Below, piece by piece: positions 13,401 to 28,400 of a stretch of 64,000 nucleotides of DNA. How positions within the stretch are numbered: the stretch's first letter is position 1; the number at the start of each line of letters is the position of its first letter. The notes beneath the pieces were generated by a model. That model was not told where the DNA came from. It ran no database searches and saw nothing but the letters and a program-made list of their open reading frames with translations. Origin of the DNA: Endomychus coccineus (lineage: Eukaryota > Arthropoda > Insecta > Coleoptera > Endomychidae); assembly GCA_958510875.1 (NCBI GenBank), contig OY294067.1, forward strand, positions 32,910,912-32,974,911. Reading direction: 5' to 3'. The position numbers and the translations under genes are program-made.

Positions 13401-16400
13401 TCCCGAACACTTCGGTACATGAAATTCTCCAGCCCTATCATTACTAAAAGGTTCAAGGCCTAACTCTTGAAGATGCTGTTGCTAGTGTGAATTTCTGCAA
13501 AGGTAACACCAATTTCCATAACACAGCGATAGAAATTTTGTGCCTTCTCCATTCACAGATGAAGCTGCATTTGGACATGATGGCGTATTCAATCTTCATA
13601 ATAAGTTTTGTTTTTGTGATGAAAATTCTCACTTGGGAATAGCACGTAGTTTCCAAAATAAGTTTGCTGTGCCGGAATTACAGCAGACCTCTTAATATGG
13701 CCACAAATACTGAATGGCCACAACTACTTAATGGCCTTTCTATCGGTGGTTGTACTCGTTCGAGTGAGACATGCAATTTGGCTGCTACATGGCGGTGCGC
13801 CGGCGCATTTTATAATAGTGGTGAGAGAATTCTTAAACGAAAGTTTACCTGAGAGATGGATAGGACGCGGTGTGTTTGTGCAGTGGGCTCCTAGATCGCC
13901 TGATTGATATCCAATGGACTCTTGTATGCAGGACTCCAGTGCATAACGTTGAAGAGCTGAGGCAAAGAATCATTGACAACAACTGTGAGGTAATCAAACA
14001 AAAAAGGGAATCTTCGCGTTGTAATTATTAACTCATAAACATTTTTCATTTTTTCTTCGGAACAGCTCATTTTATTGTGTATGAACGAAAGGAAATTATT
14101 TGAACATTTTATAATTTTAAGTCCTCAAAATTCAAATTAAAACTGAAGCAAAAATGTTATAGGTCCTCTTTTGACTTCGAGAGGTGCGCTCCAAATTTGG
14201 ACCAATATTACAATCAGTAATACGTGAGCCAAATTTGAAGACAATCCTTAGATACACTACCAAAAAAGTTACTGAGGAATGTATCTAAAAAACTAACTTG
14301 ACCTATCACTCCGTTTTTTTTGGTTTTCCAAAAGAATGTATGTATCCATCAATTTTTCAAGTCCATTATTTCCGGAGTAGTCATATACATCTATACAGTT
14401 AAATCTCTAAGATTCTACTAATTACCAATATAGGAACTGTGAGTAATTCTTTACTGACCTGCTGTTTCTCGAACAGTTATAAATTCTACTTCAAAAAATT
14501 GCATGTATTGATATAATATTCGGTCGCATTCCATGGTTTTTCCAAGTGGATTATGATGAAGTGATCCTATAGGCAGCATACAAGTATACAAGTGGCGCAG
14601 CCCGTGAGAGCGGCGCGAAACTTTCCTTCCACCTCGTTCGCGTTTAAAGCAATGCCGCAGCACCACGTGTTCTTGTAAAGGTTTGTGAATTGAATTAAAG
14701 TCAAGATTCGCTTTTTTTTTCCAAGTTGGGTCATTTATGAGATAATCAATAGAACCTTCAGCAGTCATTTTCAAACGGCCATGCCTTTTATGGGAGGCCC
14801 AAATCGAAAATTTTTATATGCAACACCCCTTCAAACCGGTTACGGAGGTCACCGTTTCATTTTACTATACAGTTCCGGAACAACCTGTATAAAATACAGT
14901 GATAAATGTTATGTTGGCTCTCCTGACTAATAAGTGAATGGTGAAGTGACAAAGGGCTGAAAATGAATCCTAGGAAAACAGAAATTGTAGTTTCCACTAG
15001 GCGTACAAGTCAGTACCCGCCAGAGGACTGACTCTAGCAAATCAGGTGATTAACATCAGTGACCAAGCCAAATACATAGAGGTCATCTTGAACAAGACAC
15101 TGCTATGGAAACCTCAATTAGAACAACAGTGCCGTCAATTCACAGCAGCCTGCTGGTTGTGCAGAAAGGCCAGAATTGGGGCCTCAGCCCAAATGCCACA
15201 ATGTGTATCTTTGAAGCCATACTTTAACCCAGGTTGACCTCGGTGGTGTGATGGAAAAGAACCTTACTACCAATTAGTGGGAAAACACATCTTATTTCTT
15301 CAATGAGGACGAATGAGATGTCACCACGATATACTGCCGACAAGAAGTATATTTCCAAGGAAGATTGGTTCAACAATAGTAGCCAATCAACCCTAACAGC
15401 TGATGGTTAAATCAAATCAAATAGCGCTTGAAGAAAGAAAGCAAAATCACACCAGCATAAGCATAACCATGAAGAAGCTCTTCCTGCGCTGTGTAGCATG
15501 AAAATAACATCAAAGGTTAGCGAAGACGAAAACAGACTCAACCTATTCTGTGTCCCCAGCCACTTTGGAACAAGGGAAAAGAAATGACCGATGAGCTTGC
15601 AAAACTAGGGGTCTAGGAAACCATAATAGGCCTGGACCCGCGGTGGGCAAATCGATGAGTAACAGCAAAAAGATGATCCACTGCTAGGTCACATCACGCC
15701 ATTCGCAAGAATGGCAAAAAGTGAACGATTGCAGACAGTCTAGAGCACTGACTGCACCGCACATTAGGGAAGTCTCAGCAAGTAACGAAGATGGTTAAAA
15801 CCAATGCCAAATTGCTGATACAGATACTAACGGGACATGTACCATATTGTCTAGGCACCAACTTTGTTTCTGTTGGAAAGAACCACCTGTCCCATCCATA
15901 GCTTTGCAGATGGTGGTATACCATACAGTTTCCTCATCTAGAGCCCCTGTACCAATGAAGCCATAGGAGCGAGATGCAATTAATGGAGATCTGGCAACGA
16001 TTTTGGAATAGGGGTCTGATACTACCAAAACTCACACTTGCATCTTCTCCAGGAAGCCGGATTCCATAATACTTGATATGATGATGTCAGGTACACCAAC
16101 AGCATCCTCTCATGGATGATCATGTAAAATAACTTCACAAAAACTTGGATTTCTTTCCGTGCCAAGAGCTACTTCAAATCCCAGCGGCTCTCCGTAATCT
16201 ACAAAGCATAGATTCGACCCTGTCGTGGAGTAATATTCATATGTTTGAAGTTTGGCTCCTAAACCTAAGCTAAAGCTCTTGGATAATATTCAGTGGAGAG
16301 CTTGATCGATAATGCCACACTTACGAATTCATTGACCTCTTTAGAACATCGTAGAAAGGTCGGAGATATCTCCCTTTTCTATAGATATTGCCATGGTCGG

Positions 16401-19400
16401 TGTTCATCAGGAATCTCGTCTGTTAGTCCACCACGTGAGATTCCCGAAAGGCGGACGAGACGAGCTCAAGCTAGTCATCCCTTCATTGTGAAGCTCGAGA
16501 CGTGCCGAAAATCTTCTTACAAGACTTAATTTTGCCTAGATAGGTATTTCCTTATGCATATAACCTCCAAACCTATGAGAAAAATTCGAATACCTCTCCC
16601 AGCATTCCACCGCCGGTCTTTATAACACAGTGCTATGCGACACTGAGGAGATCCAGAAACTAGATACGAAGACGGTGCTAAGCCTCTTCAGGGCATGAAC
16701 CATCTGTCCGCACACCCAGCCTTGACTGGGGGTTGGATAGGTGGCTATTCGCCCATCTCGGGAAAACGATGAACACTCTTTGCCTCGGGCAACGGGGATC
16801 GGCCTATTCAGGAGGAAACCTACTGCTTCTCCCTCTACGTAAATAATAATATGTTGACTCAATTCTATGCATTAAAGACAGCATACTAGCAGCTTTCCTA
16901 CCGGTTGTGAGACTTTAAACCCATTAAATATTTCGTGTTTTTACGAATCTTGGCTTCAATTCAATTTTCAAACCTCTTTAGTATTGGCAGAAGCTAGTCG
17001 TCCTTCAGTCGTACCTCTTATGGTATTGTTTCATTCATGATGATTCTATTGTGTAATCTAATATTGAATGATCCACTCATTTTCTATTTATTTTTTGCAA
17101 TGTTCCAGTAAGACACAATTCATTTTTAATAAAAAAGATAATCATAACATACTCACTGACAATTGCCATCGAGAACATTTCACGACAAGAAGACTCTAAA
17201 TTTTTTCGTACATCGAAGTATACTTTATAGTATTATTGAACAAATATTTTTAAGAGAAAAATAATTTTTTTCAATGACAAATAATGGCTTTTGGATCTGA
17301 TATCGCGCATTTGTTTACATGCGAATGGGTGGAAGGTTTAGTTTCTCTACTTGCCACTTCGTACGCTGCAGGGCGTACCGTTCAATTTCTACCCACCTAC
17401 ACACTGCTTTTATCCTTGTTTATAGTATAAATATGTACCACGTAATTCGAAAAATGAGCCATATGTTCCTTTCTTTTCAAATTTATTCTAATCACAATAT
17501 CTATAATATTGTGTATATTCAATGCACTGGAGTTAGACATGTAATATATATGTGTAATTATATTGCTATGGCATTTCTTTCGGGGAATTTAAATCTCATC
17601 AAAAATTTTTTAGATTAGCTGAGGATATGTTGTTATTGAATACAATACTAACACCAATATTTTGGATTGTATTTGTTACTCGGATGTTAGAGTTAAAAGT
17701 GATAGAGACTGATTGATTTCCTTGTTTTACAACGAAATTTATAGGAAATTTATTTGATACATCAATGGGTAACTTATTTTCAACATGATGAATTTTGTAT
17801 AAGATACAATTTCAGGTACAACAATATTACAGACATATCCCCTGAATATCAATCAGTTCAGTTATTCATTTTATTTCGAAAGGATCAATATGAAATGTGG
17901 GTTGAAGTATATCGAAATAACTATCTCATGTTTATCATCTAATCTTTCAGCTTTCACTCATTCCAATTCACACAGAAGTTGTTGATGTGTTACATAAAAT
18001 ATATTATGAATGGCGTGGACAGAAATAATTCCAAACTTTTGATTGTTCATAACTTCAAATATATTGCCTGCGGCGGTGGCGTTTTACAGTTCAACCATAA
18101 AAAGGTTGTAAATCTATGAATAATATACCACACAGGAGGCACAATCAAAATTCAAATTTATCAACTTCATTAAATTTTGGATACGTGCACATACATAAAA
18201 TACGAAACATACTGAAATAAAAGGGTATCCCCTTCATGCATGGTTCAAAAGATTAGGGAATTTGTTCAATTAATAATTCCAAATTCTTCTTTACGTTTCG
18301 TTATTATTATTTTGGTTTTAAGTGATTTTGGGAAATTAAAGATATTTATTCAATGTTGGTATCTTCCAGATAGTTCATTCAATGAATATCCAAATCAGTA
18401 CAATTATTATTGTTAAACCAAAGCCGGCTTGAATTTAAAGTCGGTTGTGGCTAAACGCTAATTAAATAAATACAGATTGAAGAAGCTTATACGCCAACAA
18501 TGAACAACGATACACACAATGAAGATTTTTTAGCCAATGCCAACATACAGTGCAATGACACAAACAATACAATATAATTATGTAATGAGAAAATGCAACA
18601 TCTTTCATGTTTTAACATTTAGAAATACATTTATAAAAAAACAAAATTGAAAATAAATTCGATCTGCTCTAGAAGGGGCATTTCGGCTTTGATATTCAAT
18701 CAGTGGTAGAATGATTTAGCAGGTTCTATTTCATTTGATAAAATGATCACATTTTAATTCCTTATCACGTTGAGTCATTGGTTATTTTCAAATTGGAATA
18801 AATTGCATCGTAATTCTGACCGAAAACAAATTTTACAACATGAATAACGTCAGTTTCAGCTACCAAGTAGCTGAGAGGTCCTCAGCACTGATCTTGATGG
18901 AATGTTGTACACTCGTACTTGAAAACAAGAGAAAAGTCACTTACATGATATTTCGAAAAAACTACCCCAACCCAATTTGAAGCAGACAAGTTACAATTTT
19001 GGTGAATTTCTGCACAATTGACCTTTAAAACAGAAGAAAATTCATTGTCTGTATTTGTCACCCCTTAGTGCAGATAAGTACCGATCTTGATTAAATTTTG
19101 CACACTTTACCTTCAAAACAAGACGGATGTCACTTTGTGCATGAGATTTCGAAATAACTAATCGTTGCCTTTTTCGGTTAGGCCTGAGAATTTCAGCTAG
19201 TATTAGAATAAAGGTTCCAGTATTGACCCTTGTAAAATGCATATACGAGGGCATAAAATAATCCCCTTGTAGCCCGATATACTTCAACGTTTTTCTATTT
19301 TTCGATCCCTTTTAAATATACGATTTCGGCAATCCTTCAAAATAGGCTTTTGTTTCAGCCAGATCTCTTTCCGCCGAGCCATTTCTCCAAGTTTGGAAAT

Positions 19401-22400
19401 AGATTAAGATCGCAGGGGAGCAAATCTGGAGAATATGGCCAATGACGAACCAATTCGTAGAGCAATTCATGCCATTTTGTCATTACGTCTGCTAACCTGT
19501 GCGTCGGTGCGTTGTCCTGGTGGAAGAGCACTTTTTTTGCTAAATGCGGGCGATTTCGCTTCTAATCGGCGTCGAATCGATCGAACAGCTCTGCATAATA
19601 TACGCCGGTGATAGTTTTGTCCTTTTCAAGGTAATCGATATGGACGATACCGTGTGCTTTGAAAAAAACTGTCGCCATCACTTTGTTCGCCAATAAAACA
19701 CTTTGGCCTTTCTCGCCAGAGCAAGTTCACTGTTTCGATTGTTCTTTGGTCTCTGGTATGTTGTGATGGATCCATGTTTAGTCCACGATCACGAAACGGG
19801 GCAAAAAGTCCTTCTTATCGTGCTTGAACATCGCCAAACACTCCTTTGAAATTGTCACACACTCACGCTTCTTGTCAACAGAGAGCAAATGCGGCACCCA
19901 TCTGTCATTATGCTTTCTCATATTCAAAAATTTATGGAAAATGTTTCGTACCCGTTCGGTTGAGATGCCCATAGCCTCAATCACGTGCACTTCAACTCAA
20001 CGATCGTCCAATATCATATCATGGATTTCATCGACGACTTATAGCGTTGTAACCTCAATTGGACGACCAGAACGTTCGGCGTCCTTTGTGGTCGTACTAC
20101 CACAACGTAAATCAGTAAACCACTTGTGAGTCATTCCAATCGATGGTGAGGAGTCCCCCATAATGTTTAACAAGCGATGATTTGCTTTGCGTAATGTTGT
20201 TTCCTCGCAAGAAATAATGTTTAATCGAAACGCAAAATTCCCTTTTTTTCCATGTTTACAAAAATCTTCAAAGTTGCTTGTTTTCGATGGGTGTCAAAAC
20301 AGAGCTGAATGACATATCAGTCTTGCCCTCGTATTGCCTATTCGAATGAACTTTCAATGTAATGGTTTTCTATGTATAATTTAACGTCTTTCCACATCTT
20401 TATCTATATCTAATCTTTTTCAATATGTTTTACGGTTCCTACTAGTGAGGGACGTCACATGATCAATTGATCGTAGCTTTTTTATTTTCATCATTAGTTT
20501 TTCCTACTGTTAGTGAATCTCAATTTTATTCTTGATGCAAGTTTTGATAAACATTATCCATTATTCCTAAGAGGTCGTGATTACCAGAAAGATGAAAACC
20601 AGGCACACGTACAGGCGGAAAGAAATTGTTATAAAAACTTTCCTTGAGATAGTCAAAATTAATAATTTGTTCGAAATTGAATTTTATTAACTTCTCCGAC
20701 ATAGGATTCTGGAAATAGTTCCAAGTCGGTATCAATTCAACGATTTGTTGTTTGTTGTTTTGCATAATTGTTCTAACTCTTCATATGGAATGAGTTGCTG
20801 ATTTCAATTTTCCAATCACAACGTAGCAATTCTTCGTAATCTTTACTTCCGTACTTCCCTGTAGTGTACGAAGTCTATAAATACGTGGTATCTTCGATTT
20901 GGAAAGATTTATCCCGTTAAATAAAAAATACGCATCCCATGAACACTACAATCGCAGTATTTTTAGTGTATAAGGGCGATTCTTTCTCATTTAGTGGTAT
21001 AATGTATTCACAGTGTGAACTATAATATAGTATATTATTATTATCATTATTTAAAATCTCATTTAGACAGATTTCCTCTTGTTTTGAATGTCGAGCGTGC
21101 AAAATTTTATCGAGATAGGTACTTGTCTGTTTCAAGCAGATTCAAGGGGATTGTGGTAGTTAATTGTAAATCTCATGCAAATAGTGAGTTTGCTCTTATT
21201 TTGAAAATCGAGTTTGTAGAATTTCATCAAAATTGCTACTTGTCTGTTTCAAAGAGTTATGTTGGGGCAGTTTTTTAGAAATATTATGTAGACAGTGATT
21301 ATCCTCTTGTTTTGAAGGTGGAGTGTGTGAGATTTCATCACGATCAGTCTGTTTCGAGGGTTGGGAAATGGGGGTTGGGTTGAAAACCATAGTACTATTG
21401 CTGTAGGTATTGCATATGATAGTAAGTATATAATTTTTTCCGAAAGGGTTCTATAATTGTATGTACCTCATATGAGTATATGACTGATGAATAAAATCTT
21501 ACACAAGACCCCTGAATACTCAAAATATCTCGAACTGACATTATAAATATTTCAAAACAATAATTATTTACTTATTTAATTTTTATATCAGGAGATAATG
21601 TTTCGGATGGTGTTGAATAAATGTGAAACGAATAGTTGTGAAATCAATAAACCAATATCCTCCCTTCATCTACAGATTTTACATACAAAATGCCTCATGA
21701 ATATTCATCAAAGTTATATCAAGTAGACAATTCACAAAATTTTCTAATAGGCACGTAAATGCTCTTACAGATAGATTTGCGATTATGATAAGGAGAACTA
21801 TTAGACATCACCCTATGTTTACTTTTACCGATTAACATATTCATGTCACATAGTCTACCATTTCAAACAAAACATTTATATATAAAAATTCTATTTCCCG
21901 AGAATTTTTATATATAATTCATACTGGGTCAAGAATCTTATTATTAAAACATCAGAATATCAGAACTTGCTAAATCATTCTACAGGTAGGTACTAGGTGA
22001 GGTTTTTGAGTCTTACCTTCTCTCTGCGCAGGTGCTACAGCTGACATAGGTTGGGGAATGGCCTGTGGGAATTGGCCATAAACCGCGGGATAAGCTGCCG
22101 ACAAATATAAACAAATCACACCCATACTGTACCATCAATGCAACCAAACATGCTTCATATGTATGCATTTACAAATAATTATTTAGATAGATTTTAATTG
22201 AATTTCCTGAATCAGGATGAGTTAAAGTTTTTTTATTCAACTTGAATTCATAAAAGTAATAACATCAAAATTATATTGATTGATGTTTGGGTTGCTTTTC
22301 AACTTCAATAATAATTTAGCTGTTATGACAGATACTTTTTGTAAGCGAACACTTTTAATAGACCGGAGGCTGCTAAAAAGCTGGATAATTTTATATGTAA

Positions 22401-25400
22401 TGACTTTTTTGCAGGTCCCGTTACATTTTACTATTTAGTAAAATGTTTGTAAATAAATTTGTTCCTTTATATAACAGAATACAATGAAATGTTACTGGCA
22501 GGTTCTGCGAACAGTAAGGACTGAACTTCACAGTTAAATAGAATGAAAGTATTTCTTATGAAAAAATCCAAGATAAATTTATTTCTGTATTTTGTAAATT
22601 AGATTTTGAGTATTCTTTGCCTTGAATACACGTATGCACAAGCATAAAAGCTCTCAATATAGCTGATCATGTTTCTAATGGACTTGAGCGCTATTTTTTT
22701 AAAATATATAATCACATTATATGGAGAGATTTTAGGTTCTTAGAGTTATATATTAAAGTTAAATGAATAAAAATTAAATGAGAGGAATAAAAAATACAGT
22801 GATTCAATGAATTCAAAATAAGTAAGTATACTCAAACCAGCAACATCAAACACAGGTTGTGAAACATCAAACAATGATGTGAAATCAAGCTACACTTAAA
22901 CATTTATAATATCTATACACTCTTTACACTCATTCAAGTATCAGCTATAAATCTATTCACAAGAAGTAGTAATAATGCTTGAACTCACCAACTCCAGGAT
23001 ACGGTTGCATACCAGGATACGCGGCGTGCTGTAAGGCTGCTTCTCCATTTGGTAAGCCTTGTGCAGGGATTGATAAGTGGAGCGCATCTGTGAAACAATC
23101 GAATGTGCTATTAAGACATTCAGTCACTTATAATGGAGTATTCGATCGTGTTTGTTATTGGTCCAGTCATTTTACTGGGAAGTGGGACGTTTTCCGATAA
23201 ATGAGAAGTATGTAGAAACGTGTACTTTAAGGGAAAAATAGTTGAAATTATATTTATTTTCCATAATGCTGTATGCCGTCTAGTACATTCCTATATTTGT
23301 GGATTCGCTTAAAAAGTCTTTAATCATAATGTTAATCTTAATATTTTCCGCTACACAGAGATGTAATACCTAGCTTGAACAGACTAGACAGTAAGATTAA
23401 AGTGCTTGTTTGTGGCACGTTTTTCGCATGTCCAGACTTGAACGCAGCGCAAAGCGTTTGATTGCCGGTTGCCCAATAACCAACATATTTATCTGAAGGT
23501 TTGGCTCGCCGCATGCAAAACCGCGTGCAAATGAGTCTATGGCCAGCTAATGGTTTTCATTTTCTAAACTGTATATTAACAATTATTTCACTGCATATAA
23601 ATAACTAAGATATAATTTGATGAATACTATGGCATAACTATGTAATTGGGGATTAAGTATCCATGACAGACTGTGATTGGAATGACGTTATATTGAACCT
23701 ACTAACTATTTAATTATTATGATCATCAGGTAAACTACGGTGAATATAAAAGTGTCTTTGTTGTATTTTGGATGGAATTGAATTTTTATGGGAACAACTC
23801 GTGTAATAAAACTATAAATGATATACTTACGCGCAGGGTACGATTGTGGAATTCCGTTTGTATAAACAGCTTCTGTTCCTCCAGGTTGGCCGTTGGGAGT
23901 TTGCGCCGCCATATTGAAGGTTGGCATCGTCGGGGAAGGAAGGCTAGGTATGGTACCGTTCACGGGCTGTCCCGATCCGGCACCAACACCAACGTCTGAA
24001 AGAAAGAAGTCTTCGTGACTCATTATGTTATTCATTAAATGTATATATTAGATCAAATACATATCATACAATTATTAGATTTTTCTCATAGAGAACTTAA
24101 TAGGGACAAGTTTATTAAATTTGGGAGTGATAAGAAAATTATCACAATCAGTAGTGAACGTTTTTGTAGCGATGATATACTCTTTAGTATGGCCCATATT
24201 TTCGATTTTGTACCTTGATACTATTAATATATATGAAAATATTAATCGCCTAAAATTGAATTTGGACTGAAATTGAAACAACCATATAAATAAACACAAT
24301 TAATTAAAAATGTAACACATAAAAGTGTTAAATACATGAATATTTATTAGAAAACCAGTGGCGGCTCCTCGAAGGAGGCTAAGGAGGCTCAGCCTCCTCA
24401 CCAATTTATCTTAATGATCATTCTCCATTTTATTTCCTGTTTCTCTGATAATTTTTAAAATTTTACATTTAATTCCCCTTTCTCAGTAGTTATTTTTAAT
24501 CTGGCAACAGTGCCCTGAGGCTAGACTCTATATATCTCAAACGCTGAGCACGTGTTGTTGAACGCAGTTGCCGTTTTTCCGACCAGTCCGAACGCCAACT
24601 GGGTAAATCAGAGAAAACGGCAACATCCTCTGGAGGCTAGCCTGCGGCAGCCGCTAGCAATCTATGACATATGAGACGTGCGTTCTGCCGACTGCTGAGT
24701 AGGACAGTCAGTGCTTGTTTGTTTATGTGTTGTCACGCCAAGTAAGGTTAGATTGTTTTCTGTTGTGAATTTAAAATGAGTGTTAGTGAGTTAGTTGCTG
24801 CCTTTTAGAAAATCCATTTAGTGAATTAATATATGATAAAAGTGTTTCTTTTGAATAAACGGCCTTTACCGGATTTGAAAGGATTAGTAATGTCAGGTAA
24901 CTATCAAAATCGATCATTGTTAATACTAATAGTAGTATTGACAAGACAAGAAGTTTTAAAAAAATCATTGGTTTCCCTGTAATGCTCCAACTCGATGGAA
25001 TTTTACATCACGTGCAGTATTTACCATCCATAAAAATAAAAGACAAATTAATTGAAACATTTGATTTTGTATTAAACAGTGATGACTTTTCAACAGATCA
25101 GGTTTCATTAAATGCTGTTGTTGGTTTAAAATCTTATTTAGAAAATGAAGAATTTTTGTTTTTTCTTGATAATTTTAAATTAATATTTGAACAAACTGAT
25201 CTTATTTTTCAAATTTTACAACATAAATTCAAGAGATCGTTTGAAACATCTCATTGGAAAAAATTTCAAGTTTCCGTAATACAGAATTCCATTTTAATAT
25301 TTTATTTGAAAATTTTTAAACTGATGAGGCTCCTCCCGCGAAAAGGAGGAAAACATATAATTTGGTAGACAAGAAACTACATTAAGTATAAACAACTTTT

Positions 25401-28400
25401 TTATGAAATTTTAGATACTATTAAAGGTCAAATTGAGATTCGATTTTCCGATTTACATGAATTGAAGTTTGTCGATTTGACGAATAGAAGATTTTTCGAA
25501 TCTTTTTCAAAAGAGTTCCCCAATACACTTTAAGATAACTTAGTTCTAAAATATAAATTTTTTGATAAAATAGCACGGCACAATGAATTATGCGTTATAT
25601 ACTCGGATAAAGATATTTTAGGCCAGTATGTCACGCTGATATGATAAAATATATGATAGACAATGATTTGCAACAAGTTTTACCTCAGTTTTATAAACTA
25701 CTTTGTTTGACAGTCACCATTTCTGTCACGTCGGCATCGGTGGAGAGATCATTTTCTACTCTCAAACGAATTAAAACTTACATGCCAAATACAATGGGCC
25801 AAAATCGTTTATACAATGTTAGTTTAATATCTATTGAAAAATATTTAGTAAAACACTTAAAACAAAATGATAAATTTTTTCATAATATTATTGATCATTT
25901 TTCGCAAACTAAAGACCGTAGAATTCCGTTAATATATAAAAAAAACAAAATATGAAAAATTCCAACAAAAAGAAAAAATATTAAAAATCCAAAAAAATAA
26001 AAGACAAAAAACGAACAAAAAAATTTTTGGCAAGAGAAACTCTATACCTCGACGTTGGTTCTTGCTGGGTAACAATTAGTTTTGTCACTGAAGTAGCTGG
26101 TACGGTCGCTGTGCAAAGGTTAAAAGGCTGTGAATAGAGTATATTTTTACAAAAACGTTTTATGTCCAGCCTCCTCTCTCAAAAATTCACGAGTCGCCAC
26201 TGTAGAAAACCACTACAAAGCAATGTTGAAGACATCAACAAGGAGGCAAATATGGTCTGACTGGAAATAACTTACACTGCGCTGAAGTACTCACAATTTC
26301 GAAACAGCTGTGTTTAAAATTTGTGACCACGAACTATGCTATATAAACATTACTGATTTGTATCACAGCTTCCCACATAAACGATTCTAAATGATACAAA
26401 GAAATACGTAAAAATTTGCCAGTGCTCAATTAATTGAATTAGTATAAATTTTGTTTAATGATTATACATCAGTTCTATGGTTTACAGAATTCGAGTCATG
26501 TTTTATGTGAATCTTTCATAATAATTGGTGTCTTCAGTTTAAATTTTGACATTTTTATAATCTAACTGATTGTTATAATCAAAACAATGTTCAGGAAGGG
26601 CGGTGGAATGTTCTAAGTACGTAGAAATTTGCTCAATTAATTAAATTTGTATAAATTTCGGTTAATGATTATACATCTATGATTCTAAGAATTAGCGCTA
26701 CGTTTTATGTGAATCATGTCCAGGATAGATCTTTCATAATAATTGGTTTCCTTAGCTAAATTATTATTATTTTAATAATTGAACAGATGGTTACAATCAA
26801 AACAAAGTTGTATTTTTAGTATCAAACTTGTGGCCATACATTCTTTTTTTTAAAAAAGAAAGTGGTATCAGACTTTTTTTTTTTATAAAAGGATGAAAAC
26901 TTGAGTAAGTTAATTTCTACTTGCTTCTATTGATCAATTTGAATATAATTTTAGGTTTAAATTCATTGTTTTTCAAATGGCATGATACTTATTCATGGTA
27001 GTAGAGAACAAAAATATCTAAAAACAAAAATTTATTTGCTATTTTCTTATTTTTAGATGGCTTAACAGCATTAAAAGGCGTTGACAAAACAAAATGTAAT
27101 TAATGTGACAGATAATATATGTAGTTTGTGAAGGTATTCCAAATGGTTGATATAGCAAATAATTATTCAAACTTTGATGTTTTCAATTTATTTAACATCG
27201 ATATTCTTAGATCTCAATCATATTTATTTATTTACGAGTTACGGACTTGTTTATTCAAACTATGCTATATTCTATTTTGTTCTTCTCGATTAAGAATTAT
27301 TCTTTTAAGTTATGAGAATAGAAACACTGATAACGTTTACGGTATGTAGAATAATGATAGCTAGTATTTCAATTACAGAATTCTCGTACTATGTTTGTGT
27401 TTGAGTATGTGGGAACCCAAAATTATAAAATTAAGGTTCTATACCCTTCTTTGCTCCCTAACGATAACTACATTTATTAATTGAAGTTACGTATTTTAAT
27501 TCCTTGAAAATAAAGAAATCCCATGCGAACTATTTCTTGATCTCTCTAAGGCTTTTGACACGGTTGATCATAAAATCCTTCTTGTAAAACTGTAAATACG
27601 GAGTCAGACATAAACAATTAGCCTTGATGGAAAGCTGTTTAGAATTTAGAACGCATAAAGTGAAAATTTCGAAGGGTGGACAAAATTTCATATCTGGGGA
27701 ATTGTCACAAATGGGAGTTCCTCAAGGTATTAATGATGTACCTGAAGTTATTTCTGATGCTAGAAAGTTATGCAGATGATAGTAACATTAAAGTATCTGC
27801 AAATCACATTTCTCTTCTCGAAACTGAAATTGCCTCTGCGCTCTCAAAGATTGAACATTGGTGTAGGAATATCAAACTCACATTGTACAAAAGTAAGACA
27901 AATCGCATCATCTTTACGTCAAGCCATAGTAGACTTCAAGTACCAGAAACATTAAACTTGGATAATTACTTTTGGAAATGACGGATTATTCGAAATGTCT
28001 TGGAATAAATATAGATAAAACTTCAACTGGTTCTATCATTTATAATGTACGTGTATTGAAGCCATAACTTGAGGAAAATACATATACATTTTTTATTATG
28101 TCAACTTTCAATCTCTGTTGAGTTTTGGGGTAATTTTTTGGGGTAACAGGTACCAGGTTGATGATATTCAGGCAACAAAAAAGAGCCATACGAATAATCT
28201 TTAGATTAGGGTATAAACAAAGTTGCAGAAGTTTTTTCAAGAAAAACAACTTGCTAACTGTTATTGGGATACACATTTATCAATCCCGTCCTTTCTCTTT
28301 CAAACATAGAAGATTCTTTGCAGATTTCATAAATCTTTCAATTACACCACACCTAACATTTCATATATATATATCCAGCACATACGCCTACACTAACATA

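Noticed and set aside
14451..14774. 107-codon minus-strand open frame
   Set aside because: No recognisable domain; probably within or beside the decayed DDE element.
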